This document shows positions 3,435 to 5,753 of a stretch of 5,753 nucleotides of DNA, piece by piece (position 1 is the first letter of the stretch; each line of letters begins with the position of its first letter). This DNA is from Brevundimonas sp. UBA986. Its GTDB lineage: Bacteria; Pseudomonadota; Alphaproteobacteria; Caulobacterales; Caulobacteraceae. The DNA lies in contig DBBK01000138.1 of the NCBI GenBank assembly GCA_002292165.1, positions 1 to 5,753 of the forward strand, in the 5' to 3' direction. The notes beneath the pieces were generated by a model. It was not told the DNA's origin. It made no database searches and was given only the letters and a program-made list of their open reading frames with translations. The position numbers and the translations under genes are program-made.

Positions 3435-5720
3435 ATGTCGAACACCTCGTCCCGAAACAGCCGCGTCGCCGTCGGCGCCTCGACCCTCGCCTTCGCCATG
3501 CTCGGCGGCGCCGGCATCCAGTCGGCCGCGGCCCAGTCGATCGTTTCGGACGATGTTCAGGAGACCGGCGCCGCGACCAGCCTCGGCGAGGTCATCGTCA
3601 ACGGCCAGCGCGTGACCTCGACCCCAAAGATCACCGCCCCGCTGCGCGACACCCCGCGCCAGGTCACGGTCATCCCGGAAGAAATCATCGCGACGACCGG
3701 CTCGGTCAGCCTGGTCGACGCCCTGCGCACCGTGCCCGGCATCACCTTCGGCGCCGGCGAAGGCGGCAACCCCCTGGGCGACCGTCCTTTCCTGCGTGGC
3801 GCGGACACCCAGTCCTCGACCTTCGTCGACGGCGTGCGCGACACCGGCGCCCAGTCGCGTGAAGTCTTCAACGTCGAGGGCATCGAGGTCATCAAGGGCG
3901 CCTCGGGCGTCTACACCGGTCGCGGCGGCGCCGGCGGCGGCATCTACATCAACAGCAAGTCGCCGAAGCTGGACAATTTCATCGCCGGTTCGCTCGGCAT
4001 CGGCACCGCCGAATACGGCCGCGCCACGATCGACAGCAACTACCAGCTCAGCGACACGGCCGCCGTGCGCCTGAACGCCCTGTATCACGACGCCCACGTC
4101 GCCGGCCGCGACGAGGTCTACAACTCGCGTTGGGGCGTCGCGCCCTCGATCGCCTTCGGCATCGGCACGGACACCCGCGCCACCCTGTCGTATTACCACC
4201 TGCAATCCGACGACCTGCCAGACTCGGGTCTGCCCTATAACAACCCGCTGGTCCGCCCGCGCACCGACCTGCCGCGCGTGGCTGTCGAAGGGGACGGCTC
4301 GCCGATCAACGTCGACCGCAACACCTTCTACGGCCTGACCGACCGGGACTTCCGCAAGGAACAGGTCGACATCGGCACCGTCCGCCTCGAGCACGACTTC
4401 AGCCCGAACCTGCATTTCCGGAACACGACCCGCTATAGCGAAAGCTCGCAGGACTATATCTACACCCAGCCCGACGACACCCAGGGCAACATCTACTACG
4501 GCCTGGTCTGGCGCCGCGCCAACACGCGCATCAGCGACGTGAACACCCTGTTCAACCAGACCGACCTGTACGGCACCTTCAACACCGGTTCGATCCGCCA
4601 CAGCTTCTCGGCCGGCCTGGAGTTGTCGAAGGAAGAGGGCGAAAACGACACCTACACCATCACCAGCGGCGGCCTGCCGCTGGCGTCCTACAACCGCTGC
4701 CTCCCGGCCGCCGTCGCCAACTTCAACTGCACCACGGTCAACAATCCGAACCCCAATGACCCGTGGGTCGGGGTGATCACCAAGACCGGAACGCCGACGA
4801 ACTCGAGCACCACGACCAAGGGTCTCTACGCCTTCGACACCATCACCCTGAACCCGCAGTGGCAGCTGAACCTCGGCCTCCGCTTCGACCGCTACGAGGC
4901 CGAGTTCATCTCCGCCCTGACCGCCGGCGCCCGCACGACGTTCAAGCGTCAGGACGATCTGGTGAACTATCAGGTCGGCCTGGTTTACAAGCCGATTGAA
5001 GCGGCGACCGTCTATGCGACCTACTCGACCTCATCGACGCCGGTCGGCAACGCCCTGGCCCAGGGCGTGGACTCCAACGCCCTGTCCAGCACCATCAACG
5101 CCGCCTTCGTCCCCGAAGAGAACAAGGCCTATGAGATCGGCGCCAAGTGGGACGTGCTGGGCGACGCCCTGTCCCTGTCGGCCGCGATCTTCCGCGTCGA
5201 GACCGACAATGCCCGCATCACGGTCGCCGACGGCACCGTGGCCCAGGTCGGTGAAAAACTGATCCAGGGTCTGGAAATCGGCGTCAGCGGCGAAATCACC
5301 GACGCCTGGTCGGTGTTCGCGGGCTATACCTACCTCGACTCCGAACTGGTCAAGGCGGGCGGATCGGGCGCGGCCTTCGGGCTTAACGACGGCATCCGCT
5401 TCCCCAACACCCCGGAAAACAGCGCCTCGATCACCACCAACTACCAGGTGACGCCGCAGTTCAACGTCGGGGTCGGCGTCTATTACATGGGCAAGGTCTA
5501 CGGCAACGCCTCGACCGCGACCATCAACAGCACCAAGTACATCCCGGACTACACGCGGGTTGACGCCAACGCGACCTACGTCATCAACGAACAGCTGAAC
5601 CTGCGCCTGAATGTGCAGAACCTGACGGACGAGTTCTACTTCAACCAGGCCTATCCGACCCACTACGCCACCGTGGCGCCGGGACGGTCGGCGACCCTGA
5701 CGCTGAACTTCCGCTACTAG
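3435..5720 (+). CDS. TonB-dependent catecholate siderophore receptor, Fiu-like
   Basis: The 761-residue product is an outer-membrane ferric-siderophore receptor. It has a signal peptide with likely cleavage after AAA (31-33), a TonB box around GEVIVNG (51-57), a plug domain (about 70-178), and a 22-strand-type barrel up to the terminal aromatic NFRY. Plug landmarks are PRQVTVIP (74-81), the FVDGVRDTG segment (130-138), NVEGIEVIKG (146-155) and the GRGGAGGGIYINSKSPK end; the FVDGVRD...FNVE...EVIKG pattern is that of the Fiu branch that takes up ferric catecholates. The last strands carry LRLNVQNLTDEFYF and PGRSATLTLNF, the usual C-terminal signature. There is no N-terminal STN signalling domain, so it should not drive an ECF sigma factor as FecA does. 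Two cysteines (422, 432) sit in a predicted outer loop. The start at 3435 is chosen because a signal peptide begins there and the promoter lies upstream; an upstream ATG at 3363 abuts the Fur box. The SD is weak (GGA at 3421-3423). Confidence 0.93.
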   Translation: MSNTSSRNSRVAVGASTLAFAMLGGAGIQSAAAQSIVSDDVQETGAATSLGEVIVNGQRVTSTPKITAPLRDTPRQVTVIPEEIIATTGSVSLVDALRTVPGITFGAGEGGNPLGDRPFLRGADTQSSTFVDGVRDTGAQSREVFNVEGIEVIKGASGVYTGRGGAGGGIYINSKSPKLDNFIAGSLGIGTAEYGRATIDSNYQLSDTAAVRLNALYHDAHVAGRDEVYNSRWGVAPSIAFGIGTDTRATLSYYHLQSDDLPDSGLPYNNPLVRPRTDLPRVAVEGDGSPINVDRNTFYGLTDRDFRKEQVDIGTVRLEHDFSPNLHFRNTTRYSESSQDYIYTQPDDTQGNIYYGLVWRRANTRISDVNTLFNQTDLYGTFNTGSIRHSFSAGLELSKEEGENDTYTITSGGLPLASYNRCLPAAVANFNCTTVNNPNPNDPWVGVITKTGTPTNSSTTTKGLYAFDTITLNPQWQLNLGLRFDRYEAEFISALTAGARTTFKRQDDLVNYQVGLVYKPIEAATVYATYSTSSTPVGNALAQGVDSNALSSTINAAFVPEENKAYEIGAKWDVLGDALSLSAAIFRVETDNARITVADGTVAQVGEKLIQGLEIGVSGEITDAWSVFAGYTYLDSELVKAGGSGAAFGLNDGIRFPNTPENSASITTNYQVTPQFNVGVGVYYMGKVYGNASTATINSTKYIPDYTRVDANATYVINEQLNLRLNVQNLTDEFYFNQAYPTHYATVAPGRSATLTLNFRY

Positions 5721-5753
5721 ACCTCGAAACGTCCAGAGGATCGGAACGCCCCC

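Noticed and set aside
3333..4601. Long open frame on the minus strand, 422 codons, antisense to the receptor gene
   Set aside because: It is a Val/Asp/Gly/Ala-rich low-complexity translation typical of the antisense of a GC-rich gene, has no recognisable domain, and lies opposite a certain TonB-receptor gene.
5031..5663. Open frame on the minus strand antisense to the receptor barrel
   Set aside because: Same shadow composition as the longer antisense frame, no motif, no ribosome binding site of note, and fully covered by the receptor gene.
5721..5753. Possible terminator after the receptor gene
   Set aside because: Only 33 bases remain and I see no hairpin or T tract in them.

Overview
The window is GC-rich DNA, about two thirds G+C by eye, with strongly G/C-ending codons. 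It suggests an alphaproteobacterium. A member of the Caulobacterales such as Brevundimonas is my best guess from gene content and codon style, but I could not search databases, so this is inference. Six complete protein genes and one gene fragment fill almost all of it. I see no rRNA, tRNA, CRISPR array, insertion sequence or phage signature.

Left part (1-1264), metal and envelope. The window opens inside the last 71 codons of a heavy-metal-type RND efflux pump (CzcA/CusA-like). Its stop codon overlaps by one base the start of a DedA-family membrane protein (218-838), so the two are probably translationally coupled. Converging on them from the other strand is a small exported PepSY-domain protein with an acid- and histidine-rich tail (914-1264). 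A long GC-rich hairpin fills most of the 75-base gap between the convergent ends. A second hairpin in the PepSY leader pairs with its ribosome binding site.

Middle part (1265-2491). A 189-base divergent intergenic region separates the PepSY gene from an integral-membrane methyltransferase of the isoprenylcysteine/phospholipid methyltransferase superfamily (1454-2077, GTG start). It converges, with 15 bases between, on a Fur-family regulator (2093-2491, TTG start) that has a recognisable winged helix but has lost the metal-binding His and Cys residues of classical Fur.

Right part (2603-5720), iron acquisition. A PiuC/YbiX-type Fe(II)/2-oxoglutarate dioxygenase gene (2603-3286, minus) is divergent from a TonB-dependent catecholate-siderophore receptor gene of the Fiu type (3435-5720, plus). 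The same partnership is known as fiu-ybiX in E. coli and piuA-piuC in Pseudomonas. A Fur-box-like palindrome lies between them at 3342-3360 and overlaps a TTGACA -35 element for the receptor, which explains shared iron repression. Together, the right side imports ferric siderophore and the left side exports metal, and the divergent Fur-like protein lies just downstream of piuC. No clearly new system is present. The most interesting points are the metal-ligand-free Fur homologue, the SD-masking hairpin of the PepSY gene, and the pairing of DedA with the metal pump.
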